The position numbers and the translations under genes were made by a program. Shown piece after piece: positions 1 to 8,674 of a stretch of 56,386 nt of DNA. This DNA comes from Microcoleus sp. CAWBG506 (GTDB lineage Bacteria; Cyanobacteriota; Cyanobacteriia; Cyanobacteriales; Microcoleaceae): contig JAHREW010000042.1 in NCBI GenBank assembly GCA_020883125.1, forward strand, positions 1 through 56,386, given 5' to 3'. Each line of letters begins with the position of its first letter. Position 1 is the stretch's first letter. The notes beneath the pieces are model-generated. The model worked only from the letters and a program-made list of their open reading frames with translations, had not been told where the DNA came from and searched no databases.

Positions 1-1
1 G

Positions 2-871
2 GCTAGGGGGGATCAAACCGACGACATCAGCGAAACTGCGAACACTCTTGTCTCTCCCGACGAAGCAGAGACTGTGAACACTCTTGTCCCCCCCTTCTTA
101 AGGGGGGCTAGGGGGGATCAAACCGATGATACAACACAAACCCACTCTTTCCTCAGCATAGAAAATCCCGACAGTACCTACAGGGAAAACGGCGAAGAAA
201 TCAGGTTTCCTCTCTTACCCGCCGCCGAAATAGAATCAGAAAGGATTTGCCAAATATTTCCCAACTCCACCCGACTGAAAAACAACAGCATCACTTTCGA
301 GGAAGTCAAAAAATTATTGCAACAGCAACACAGTATTTTTAACTTCACAGGGCACGGCAGCTATGAATTTACCAATCCTCTCGAATCTACTTTATATTTA
401 AGTAAACTAGAACGATTGACAGTCGCAGAAATCATCAAACTAAACCTCAGCAGCTACCAACTAATCTGCCTTTCTGCGTGCGAAACAGCGGTGACAGCCA
501 ACCAAAATATCACCTCAGAATATGTAGGATTAGTCAGCGGTTTTATGCGTGCGGGCGCAGCTTGCGTCATCAGTACATTGTGGCCCGTACAATCTGCCGC
601 CAGTGCCTTATTTACGATTTACTTTTACCAACAATGGCAAGAAACAGGCCTCTCGAAACCCGAAGCCCTAGCCGCGACTCAAAAATGGCTGCGAGATGCC
701 ACCCGCAAAGATTTAGGCGCTTGGTATCAAAGGGAAATTGACAAATTTCCCAAAAATGTGAAACTGCGCCTATTTTTTGAGAGCTATCTGCGAGGGTTAG
801 CTAAAATAGAATTAAATCAACCTTACCAGCATCCCTACTACTGGGCTGCTTTCACCCTCACTGGATTATGA
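2..871 (+). CDS. CHAT-domain (caspase-like) protease, 5'-truncated by the window edge
   Basis: The reading frame is open from base 2, so the gene begins outside the window; a GTG at 74 is available but lies inside a repeat and is probably not the real start. The visible part is the C-terminal CHAT domain. The catalytic His sits in an N-F-T-G-H-G motif and the catalytic Cys in L-S-A-C-E-T, followed by the family's G-F-M-R-A-G-A and S-T-L-W-P-V segments. CHAT proteins are clan CD cysteine peptidases, often with TPR or other sensor domains upstream. The part just before the domain (about codons 1-40) is built from repeat sequence read in frame. The stop overlaps the next gene by 4 bp (ATGA), implying translational coupling. 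Confidence 0.9.
   Translation, partial: ARGDQTDDISETANTLVSPDEAETVNTLVPPFLRGARGDQTDDTTQTHSFLSIENPDSTYRENGEEIRFPLLPAAEIESERICQIFPNSTRLKNNSITFEEVKKLLQQQHSIFNFTGHGSYEFTNPLESTLYLSKLERLTVAEIIKLNLSSYQLICLSACETAVTANQNITSEYVGLVSGFMRAGAACVISTLWPVQSAASALFTIYFYQQWQETGLSKPEALAATQKWLRDATRKDLGAWYQREIDKFPKNVKLRLFFESYLRGLAKIELNQPYQHPYYWAAFTLTGL
76..126 (+). repeat. Dispersed repeat lying in frame inside the CHAT gene
   Basis: The segment resembles bases 1-20 of the window (CTAGGGGGGATCAAACCGA motif) and the right half of the palindrome at 1416-1503 (ACTCTTG, a C-run, AAGGGGG, CTAGGGGGATC). It is translated as low-complexity linker, so a mobile or spreading repeat has been tolerated in the coding frame. Confidence 0.7.
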
Positions 872-1311
872 CAGACACAGATGCCGAAATCGCTAAAGCT
901 TTTATTGCCGCACTAATGCTGCAAACAGAACCCTTGTCTGTTGAAGTGCAATCAGCATTAAATACAATTGGTCAAACTTTCGAGATTGAAAAACTCCATA
1001 ACATTGCTGAGGATAACACATATATGCGAGCATTTTACCAAGAAGCTATTGATTGGCAAACCGCTCACAGCGGCATACGCAGCAAAGGAAAAATGGTTCG
1101 CCCGAATTCTGCATCGGAAAAGCAAAATACGATGAATACGGAACTTGATAATACTTCTAGCAGTATATCGAATTTGCAAAGTTTGCCTGATATTATCGAA
1201 CAAATCGAGCAAAAGGTTTCGTCTAATCAACTAACAGAATTGATTGGTAAAATTTTCTCGGCTAGCGATTCCAGACAAGCGGCTCAAAGTTTTGTATTAC
1301 CTTTATTGTAG
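868..1311 (+). CDS. Hypothetical protein coupled to the CHAT protease
   Basis: A 147-aa soluble protein with no membrane segment and no motif I recognise. It starts at an ATG overlapping the CHAT stop (ATGA), so the two are probably co-translated and may act together. Residues 1-65 look helical and acidic, 70-100 are Ser/Asn-rich and probably a linker, and the C-terminal 40 residues look like an amphipathic helix. The C-terminus ends in hydrophobic residues (FVLPLL). It could be a regulator or substrate of the CHAT protein; that rests on position only. Confidence 0.7.
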   Translation: MTDTDAEIAKAFIAALMLQTEPLSVEVQSALNTIGQTFEIEKLHNIAEDNTYMRAFYQEAIDWQTAHSGIRSKGKMVRPNSASEKQNTMNTELDNTSSSISNLQSLPDIIEQIEQKVSSNQLTELIGKIFSASDSRQAAQSFVLPLL

Positions 1312-1316
1312 TATTT

Positions 1317-1380
1317 GTAGGGTGTGTCGCTATCAGATTGTTTATATTTAGGAATTTTTTTTTATGACGACACACCCTAC
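1317..1380. repeat. Palindromic repeat with GTAGGGTGTGTCG ends
   Basis: 13-bp perfect terminal inverted repeats (1317-1329 and 1368-1380) flank an AT-rich loop directly after the stop of the preceding gene. A related but diverged copy lies at 46811-46874. It probably folds in RNA and may act as a transcription attenuator, but it looks like a dispersed MITE/REP-type element. Confidence 0.75.
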
Positions 1381-1415
1381 AGCCAAAATCTTTTGTATAT
1401 CTCGTTTACTGCCGA

Positions 1416-1503
1416 GGCCAGATCCCCCTAAATCCCCCTTAAGAAGGGGGACTTTGATAAGACTCTTGCCCCCCCGACATAAGGGGGCTAGGGGGATCTG
1501 GCC
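1416..1503. repeat. MITE-like palindrome with GGCCAGATCCCCCTA ends
   Basis: Left arm GGCCAGATCCCCCTA and right arm TAGGGGGATCTGGCC are inverted copies about 88 bp apart end to end. The interior holds a second hairpin of CCCCCTT/AAGGGGG type. Its right half matches the in-frame repeat in the CHAT gene at 76-126. Confidence 0.75.
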
Positions 1504-1537
1504 TAACTGATAACTGAATAACTGAACTGTATTGTGC

Positions 1538-1665
1538 TATAGCAACCGCCAGGGTGGTTAAGTCGTGGGGTGGGGGCGGGTTTAGAGAATTTGTCTATAC
1601 CGATGAAAGATATCGGTGAACCCGCCCCTACAAAATCTGCCCTAATCGCCTTGGCAGTTGCTATA
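1538..1665. repeat. MITE-like palindrome with TATAGCAACCGCCAGG ends
   Basis: The arms at 1538-1553 and 1650-1665 are inverted with one or two mismatches. A nested arm pair (GGGGGCGGGTTTA and TGAACCCGCCCC) lies inside. It has no coding capacity and adjoins the start of the 472-aa gene, so it may alter that gene's expression. Confidence 0.7.
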
Positions 1666-1704
1666 TATGTATTTTCCCGTTTATCTAGTTAGGCTTTCTA
1701 GTCC

Positions 1705-3123
1705 ATGACTCAAGAAAATTTGCTAATTTATCCCACCGTCGATTTATTTCTCTACGATTTAGCCGACGGTTTGGGACAAACTGACAGCGAAGTCAACGAA
1801 AATCGCCAACAGTTTTGGCAAAAAGTTTACGGCGAAACGTTGACTCCGCAGTTACTCGAAAAACTGAAGATAGCAGAAACCAATGCTAATTACGTAGACT
1901 TGCTGGGCGATGATACAATTGCGGGTTTTGAAGATGCTGTCGATGGTTATTATTATCCGGTAAAGTTGGGCGACACCTACGCCTTGCAAATTGACTCTTC
2001 GGGAAACGCACAACCGCCGGAAAAGCAACTTCTACCGCAGGAAATCGGTTGTTTGGAAGCTATCAGGAAAGAAATTTGCGATCGCCGCATTCACGGATCA
2101 AATGCTACAATCGGTCAAAGTTGGCTAATCTGGGGACAACTCACCGCTAATGACCAAGATGCCTTAACCACTGCTAAAAATTGCTACCAAGAATTCAAGT
2201 TATTCGAGAATTGCCAATGGGAAGGAAACTTCCAAAAGACAGGGGAATTTCTAGGCGCTAATTTTTACGAATTGTGGCAACATCCGTCTGACAGAGAGGA
2301 TATCAGCACAAACCGGCATTTGTTAATTTGCTTATTTCCTCACACCGCCGACGGTTCAATCTCTGCTGCTGCTGAAATTATGACATTGCTTTATCCCGAT
2401 TTCATTCAACTGTTTAGATTTCGCAATAAAGTGATTTGGGCTTACCAGCAAAGCCGCCAACTAAAATCTGACCTCAAGAAAGCTTCTGTCTCAATTCAAA
2501 ATATTGTCGATAAACTGCCACAACAGGTAACAGCAGCTAATCTCGATCTGAAAGATTTGCAGAAAAATCTGGTTAAAAGCTTGACAATTTTCTCGATTTA
2601 TGCTAATTATATCAGTAGGTTGGAAGAACAAGAAAATACAATCAAAACCAACTTAAAGAATTATAAGAAACGGCTTAAAAAAATTGCCACTGACCGAGAA
2701 AGCAATCCCGATGCTTTGCAAATTGCCACTGACCGAGAAAGCAGTCCCGATGCTTTGCTATTTCTGAAGACTTTTAGCGATTTTGCCAGCGACAAATATG
2801 TGGAACAAGTTAAGTCCGATCGCGCTAGCCTCACTGCCGGGTTAAGATTGTTGGAAAATGCGATCGAAACCATCAAGGGAATTATAGACATAGAACAGAC
2901 TAAGAGCGATCGCGCGTTAAATGCTACGATCGCCATTGTCGGTATCGGACTAGCCACCAGCGGAGTCGCAGCCAGCATCATCTCCACCCAAGTCTCAAAT
3001 CCCCCAACACCCGCCAATAAGATAGCGCCCTATCCCGCATTTTGGTTGAGTATGGCGATCGGAATCTTCCCAGTGGCGATCGGCATGATATTCTTAGCAA
3101 TTAAGCGCCGCATTAAATTCTAA
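1705..3123 (+). CDS. Hypothetical protein with C-terminal transmembrane hairpin
   Basis: A 472-aa protein of unknown function. Residues 1-250 look like a globular acidic domain. Residues 250-400 are Lys/Glu/Gln-rich and helical, probably coiled coil. Two hydrophobic segments (about 404-427 and 444-467) form a membrane hairpin ending with a basic tail (KRRIKF). A perfect-phase 39-bp tandem duplication (2683-2721 and 2722-2760, two base differences) repeats 13 residues containing A-T-D-R-E-S within the coiled-coil region. The gene lies downstream of the CHAT protease and its partner, separated by two MITE-like palindromes. Being membrane-anchored, it could be an effector or receptor of the protease; nothing in the sequence proves this. 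Confidence 0.8.
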   Translation: MTQENLLIYPTVDLFLYDLADGLGQTDSEVNENRQQFWQKVYGETLTPQLLEKLKIAETNANYVDLLGDDTIAGFEDAVDGYYYPVKLGDTYALQIDSSGNAQPPEKQLLPQEIGCLEAIRKEICDRRIHGSNATIGQSWLIWGQLTANDQDALTTAKNCYQEFKLFENCQWEGNFQKTGEFLGANFYELWQHPSDREDISTNRHLLICLFPHTADGSISAAAEIMTLLYPDFIQLFRFRNKVIWAYQQSRQLKSDLKKASVSIQNIVDKLPQQVTAANLDLKDLQKNLVKSLTIFSIYANYISRLEEQENTIKTNLKNYKKRLKKIATDRESNPDALQIATDRESSPDALLFLKTFSDFASDKYVEQVKSDRASLTAGLRLLENAIETIKGIIDIEQTKSDRALNATIAIVGIGLATSGVAASIISTQVSNPPTPANKIAPYPAFWLSMAIGIFPVAIGMIFLAIKRRIKF

Positions 3124-3135
3124 AGTCGAAATCCC

Positions 3136-3242
3136 GGACACGGCAGTGCCGTTTCCCTACAGATATCGCCCACCGTAGGGACAAGGCAGTGCCGTTTCCC
3201 TACAGATATCGCCCACCGTAGGGACACGGCAGTGCCGTTTCC
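3136..3242. repeat. 43-bp tandem repeat, about 2.5 copies
   Basis: Units begin at 3136, 3179 and 3222 with GGACA(C/A)GGCAGTGCCGTTTC. Each carries the palindrome ACGGCAGTGCCGT and a CTACAGATATCGCCCACC spacer. It lies just upstream of the ROK kinase gene and has no coding role. Confidence 0.85.
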
Positions 3243-3283
3243 AGCCCCGATATCGAATCTCAAATCCACAATCTCAAATCGTC

Positions 3284-4162
3284 ATGACACAAGTAATCGG
3301 CATCGACTTAGGCGGCACCGCAATCAAACTCGGCAGATTTAGCGCAGACGGCATTTGTCACCAATCCTTAACCGTTCCAACGCCTCAACCCGCTACGCCT
3401 GAAGCCGTTTTAGCGACGATGACCGATGCTATTGTACAACTTAACCCAGGGGAAAATGCTGTAGGGGCGATCGGCATCGGCACCCCAGGCCCCGCAGACG
3501 CGGCTGGGAGAATAGCCAGAGTCGCAATTAACCTCAAAAACTGGCAAAACGTCCCCCTAGCTGATTGGTTAGAAGCCAAAACCGGACTGCCAACCATATT
3601 AGCAAATGATGCCAACTGTGCTGGATTAGGAGAAGCTTGGTTAGGTGCGGGCCGCCACTGGAAAAACCTAATTTTGCTAACATTAGGCACTGGTGTCGGG
3701 GGTGCAGTTATCCTAGATGGCAAACTATTTTCAGGTCATCAAGGTGCCGCCGGCGAGTTAGGATTAATTACCATCAATCCCGATGGCCCGGAATGCAACA
3801 GCGGCAATCGTGGTTCCTTAGAACAGTATGTTTCAGTGCAAGCAATTCGTCGAGAAACTGGTTTAGAACCGCTAGAATTAGCAAATTTAGCAAAATCGGG
3901 AGATGCCAAAGCTGTAGAATATTGGCAAAATTATGGTCGTTATCTCGGTATAGGTTTGGCAAGTCTCATTTATGTTTTAACGCCGGAAGCTATTATTATT
4001 GGTGGCGGAATTAGTGCAGGTGCAGAATTTTTTTTCCCGGCGGTTATAGCAGAAATAAAGCGACGGGTTCTCCCTAGTTCTAGGGAAGATTTGCAGTTAT
4101 TGGTAGCTGAATTGGGAAATCAAGCAGGGATGGTAGGGGCTGCCAAACTAGCTTGGAGGTAA
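3284..4162 (+). CDS. ROK family sugar kinase (glucokinase-like)
   Basis: A 292-aa cytoplasmic kinase of the ROK family, expected to phosphorylate glucose or another hexose with ATP. The N-terminal phosphate-1 loop G-I-D-L-G-G-T is at residues 6-12. G-I-G-T-P-G-P, the catalytic N-D-A-N-C-A, L-G-T-G-V-G-G and a C-terminal G-G-G-I motif follow in family order. The usual zinc site CxCGxxGCxE reads C-N-S-G-N-R-G-S-L-E here, so two of the three cysteines are Ser. Length is normal for the family. The gene stands alone between a tandem repeat and a convergent gene. The exact sugar cannot be read from sequence. Confidence 0.9.
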   Translation: MTQVIGIDLGGTAIKLGRFSADGICHQSLTVPTPQPATPEAVLATMTDAIVQLNPGENAVGAIGIGTPGPADAAGRIARVAINLKNWQNVPLADWLEAKTGLPTILANDANCAGLGEAWLGAGRHWKNLILLTLGTGVGGAVILDGKLFSGHQGAAGELGLITINPDGPECNSGNRGSLEQYVSVQAIRRETGLEPLELANLAKSGDAKAVEYWQNYGRYLGIGLASLIYVLTPEAIIIGGGISAGAEFFFPAVIAEIKRRVLPSSREDLQLLVAELGNQAGMVGAAKLAWR

Positions 4163-4198
4163 TTTAATTATTATTGGTTATTGGTTATTTGTTATTGG

Positions 4199-4621
4199 TT
4201 ATGGCCCCGAAAGTCCCGTTGTATTTTTGATATATTCCTGTAATTTTTGATAATCATGGGGATTAGTGTGGGGAGCGAGCACAATATTAAGTGCACTGTC
4301 TGGTAAACAAAAAGTTAACCGACCATTAGGTTCCCAAGCAAAAAAACTAATTCGACTCAAATCGATGGAAAATTCTTTGCGATCGTAATTAATTTTGACC
4401 CATGATTTATGAGAATTGCGATCGATGGTTTTTTTGAGATAATCTATAACTTGCTTGTAAGCATCAGAATTGCCGTGGGGATTGAGGATAATCGGCTGAC
4501 TGCTATGAGGCAGCCAAAACGCGATCCTGTTATTATCCAGTTCCTTAGAAAAAGCACTAATAGTATCCAGGTCGATTATGTAGGAATTTTGCTCATAAAT
4601 TAATTTAATCCAGTAAGTCAC
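4199..4621 (-). CDS. Small protein with an internally duplicated domain, unknown function
   Basis: A 140-aa soluble protein made of two tandem copies of a roughly 60-residue unit (about 3-64 and 72-133). Both start W-(I/V)-K-(L/I), continue with (I/S)-I-D-L-xx-I-S, then F-x-L-P, and a histidine-containing segment (P-H-G-N or P-H-T-N) followed by a helical (Y)xx(V/L)xx(Y)(L/I)K end. The alternation of charged and hydrophobic residues suggests a beta-rich fold with a closing helix. I do not recognise the family. It converges on the ROK gene and its 3' end runs into a TTATTGGT-type simple repeat. Confidence 0.75.
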   Translation of the reverse strand: MTYWIKLIYEQNSYIIDLDTISAFSKELDNNRIAFWLPHSSQPIILNPHGNSDAYKQVIDYLKKTIDRNSHKSWVKINYDRKEFSIDLSRISFFAWEPNGRLTFCLPDSALNIVLAPHTNPHDYQKLQEYIKNTTGLSGP

Positions 4622-4925
4622 AACACCTCCTGAAACCTCCGTTTCCTGGTATGTAACAAGAGTTAAAAAAATCTATTTTGAAATCTAACCCCATAGAGCT
4701 TGACTCAACATTAGAGAATATTAGCATTGTTACATCCTTATGCTTAACCCCGATCCCTACTAGGGTTGGGAGTGGGGTTAGGTTTTTCGCTGAAAATATA
4801 TTAATAATGTGCCACATCCGCCGTCACGCATCTAAATATTCCTTGATTCTGCTTCGGAGTTGCTCAGAACAACCCTCCCACAAAAATCTTATCAAACTTG
4901 ATGGTCAAATTAGATGCGTGGCAGC
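4622..4925. other. Intergenic stretch before the pyrG 3' end, with one hairpin
   Basis: No convincing gene is seen. An inverted repeat TAACCCC...GGGGTTA (4745-4780) could form a hairpin. CACGCATCTAAAT near 4824 and ATTAGATGCGTG near 4910 are inverted copies that bracket the 3' flank of pyrG. Either could act in termination or RNA stability. Confidence 0.4.
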
Positions 4926-6614
<1,689 letters not shown>

Positions 6615-6715
6615 TTAAGGTAACACTCAAATCTAAAAGCTAAAAACCAAATTGTCCAGCATTCCTGGAGCATTTTTTCGATCTGGGGTGGTACAGCTAT
6701 TTAATTGTCTAATTT

Positions 6716-6859
6716 AGTCCTGGACGCAAAAAACCCGGTTTCTTCTAAAAATCGTCGTTTTTTTCGACAAATATTCACTCCGGGTTTCGACTCCGCGGTT
6801 CCTGAGCGTAGTCGAAGGGCAACCACCAGGGGTTTTTGAATCCCCCTGCGTCCAGGACT
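6716..6859. repeat. 144-bp MITE-like element with 13-bp perfect terminal inverted repeats
   Basis: AGTCCTGGACGCA at 6716-6728 is the exact reverse complement of 6847-6859. The interior has the AACCCGGTTTCTT motif and its inverted partner CGGGTTTCGAC. A short reading frame on the minus strand lies in it and is not considered a gene. It sits between pyrG and the IS605-type element. Confidence 0.75.
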
Positions 6860-6970
6860 TTAATTGATGCAAGATACAATTTTGTAGCTTTGACTCGATC
6901 GCCCCATCGCCCATAGTCGGTAATTTTTGGCACAAATTGACCAAGAAAATGGGATACAAGCCCCGTCCTT

Positions 6971-7378
6971 TTAGGACGGCTTTTCTTGATTTCTAATATA
7001 CTCCTTCAAGACATCCAAAGGTGCGCCGCCAACGGAAACGGCAAAATAACTAGGACTCCACAAAGCCTCTTTATGGGGTTTCTTGTATCCAGCTTGTCCG
7101 TAACGACGGCTAGAAACTCCTTTCAAGGCATTCACTATTTGAGAGATAGAAAGTTTAGGTGGATACTCAATCAGCGCGTGAATATGATTACCTTCGCCAT
7201 TGAACTCCAGGATCTGAAAATTCATTTTCTCGGCCACATCTCGAAACGATTTTTCAATCAGATCGATACTTTCACCCGTAAATACAGACCGACGATACTT
7301 CGTTACACAGACCAAGTGTATTTTAAGTTCTGTAACAGAATGGCGTTCTAGACGATAAACCGTTGTCATTTTCTGCAA
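6971..7378 (-). CDS. tnpA: IS200/IS605 family Y1 transposase TnpA
   Basis: A 135-aa HUH single-strand transposase that cuts and rejoins the hairpin ends of the element. It has the H-I-H motif (residues 65-67) in an N-H-I-H-A-L-I-E-Y-P context, the conserved S-Y-F-A-V-S-V-G-G-A-P block, and the probable nucleophile Tyr127 in K-E-Y-I-R-N-Q. Length is normal and there is no interruption. A second ATG at codon 4 is an equally good start. It is divergent from tnpB with 41 bp between starts. Confidence 0.93.
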   Translation of the reverse strand: MQKMTTVYRLERHSVTELKIHLVCVTKYRRSVFTGESIDLIEKSFRDVAEKMNFQILEFNGEGNHIHALIEYPPKLSISQIVNALKGVSSRRYGQAGYKKPHKEALWSPSYFAVSVGGAPLDVLKEYIRNQEKPS

Positions 7379-7419
7379 ACCAAGATATGATTTAGTAGCA
7401 GACCAATTTTAGCACAGCC

Positions 7420-8563
7420 ATGAAAGCAAGATATCGCTACAGATTTTACCCAACCAGCCAACAACAGCAGAGCCTAGCTCAACTGTTTGGCTGCGTGCGG
7501 GTAGTCTGGAACGATGCTCTTGCCCTGTGCAAGCAGTCTAAGAAAAAGCCTAGTTCAGCGGATTTGCAAAAAATCGTCATTACCCAAGCCAAGAATACTG
7601 AGGAAAGGGTTTGGCTAGGAGATGTGTCGTGCGTTCCACTGCAACAATCGGTTGCCGATTTAGATGTTGCTTTCAAGAACTTTTTCAGATCCTGCAAGGG
7701 GAAAAGAAAAGGACGCAAAGTTGGATATCCTAAGTTCAAGAAAAGGACTAACAGCCAATCGGCACGTTTGAGAGTTGGAGGGTTTTCTTTAAATGCATCT
7801 AGCTAAAATTGGAATTGTCAATCCAATATGGTCAAGAAAATTGCCATCTGAACCTAGTTCGGTCACGGTAACTAAGGATTGTGCAAACCGTTATTTCTTG
7901 AGCTTTGTAGTAGAGCTTCAACCAATTCAGGTTGAAGCTAAAAACCCCAGTATCGGAATCGACCTAGGAATCAAAACTTTCGCAGTAATGAGTAATGGCG
8001 ATCAAGCCGAAAGTCCTAGCTATAAAAAGTTAGACCGGAAAGTTCGTAAACTACAACGCAAGTTAGCACGTCAACCAAAAGATTCTAGGAGAAGAAATGT
8101 AACTCGAATTAGAATCGCTAAGCTGCACAATCAAATTGCCGATACTCGCAAAGACTTCCTGCACAAATTTTCAACCAAAATAGTCAACGAAAACCAAGTG
8201 ATTGTTTTGGAAGACCTCAATGTGTCAGGTATGGTCAAGAATCGAAAACTTTCTCGTGCGATTAGCCAGCAAGGATGGTACGAATTTAGAACGCTTTGCG
8301 AGGCTAAATCTGAGAAGTTTGGCAGGGAGTTCAAGGTGATTAGTAGGTGGGAGCCTACCAGTCAGGTATGTGCAGACTGCGGGTTTAAGTGGGGCAAAAT
8401 CGATTTGTCTATCCGCTCGGTACTTTGTCTAAGCTGCGGCACGCTCGCAGATAGAGATGAGAATGCTGCTAGAAATATAGAAATGGTCGGCATGGGGCAT
8501 CGGCACGACCTTAAATGTACGGTGAGACAGAGTAAGACTATGAAAGGTAGCATCAGTCGATGA
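7420..8563 (+). pseudogene. tnpB: TnpB (RuvC-like RNA-guided nuclease), broken by a frameshift
   Basis: Two overlapping frames make one TnpB. Bases 7420-7806 encode the N-terminal half (K-A-R-Y-R-Y-R-F-Y-P-T start). Bases 7793-8563 encode the C-terminal half with all RuvC residues (G-I-D-L-G; V-L-E-D-L; D-R-D-E-N-A-A) and the CxxC...CxxC zinc ribbon (C-A-D-C, C-L-S-C). The frame changes at about 7780-7800, where related TnpB proteins continue without a break as I recall them. A small indel there separates the halves. A short second-half protein from the ATG at 7793 would lack the nucleic-acid-binding N-terminus. Programmed frameshifting is unlikely, as I see no slippery run at the junction. 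Confidence 0.88.
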
Positions 8564-8674
8564 AGCGTAAAGAATCCCCGCGCGTTTACGCCAGGGAGTA
8601 TGTCAATCAGGAACGTTTCGCGAAGGTTAAGGTCATGGTATGTAGAGCATTTCCAGTCTGCTAAAAAAATTGCT

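Larger units (their letters stand above)
6955..8606. mobile_element. IS605-type insertion sequence with divergent tnpA and tnpB
   Basis: The element has the IS605 layout: left end, tnpA leftward, tnpB rightward, right end. Hairpins lie near both ends. CCGTCC/GGACGG at 6963-6979 overlaps the tnpA stop, and GCGTAAA/TTTACGC at 8565-8591 follows the tnpB stop. The right end probably falls at the TGTCAA at 8601-8606, as I recall for related cyanobacterial elements; the left end is uncertain by about 10 bp. No target duplication is expected for HUH transposition. TnpA looks intact but tnpB is frame-broken, so guide-RNA nuclease activity is probably lost. Any omega/reRNA would overlap the tnpB 3' end and right-end hairpin. 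Confidence 0.8.

Noticed and set aside
6714..6959. 81-codon minus-strand frame between pyrG and the IS
   Set aside because: It spans the whole 144-bp MITE-like element and has no protein-like pattern.
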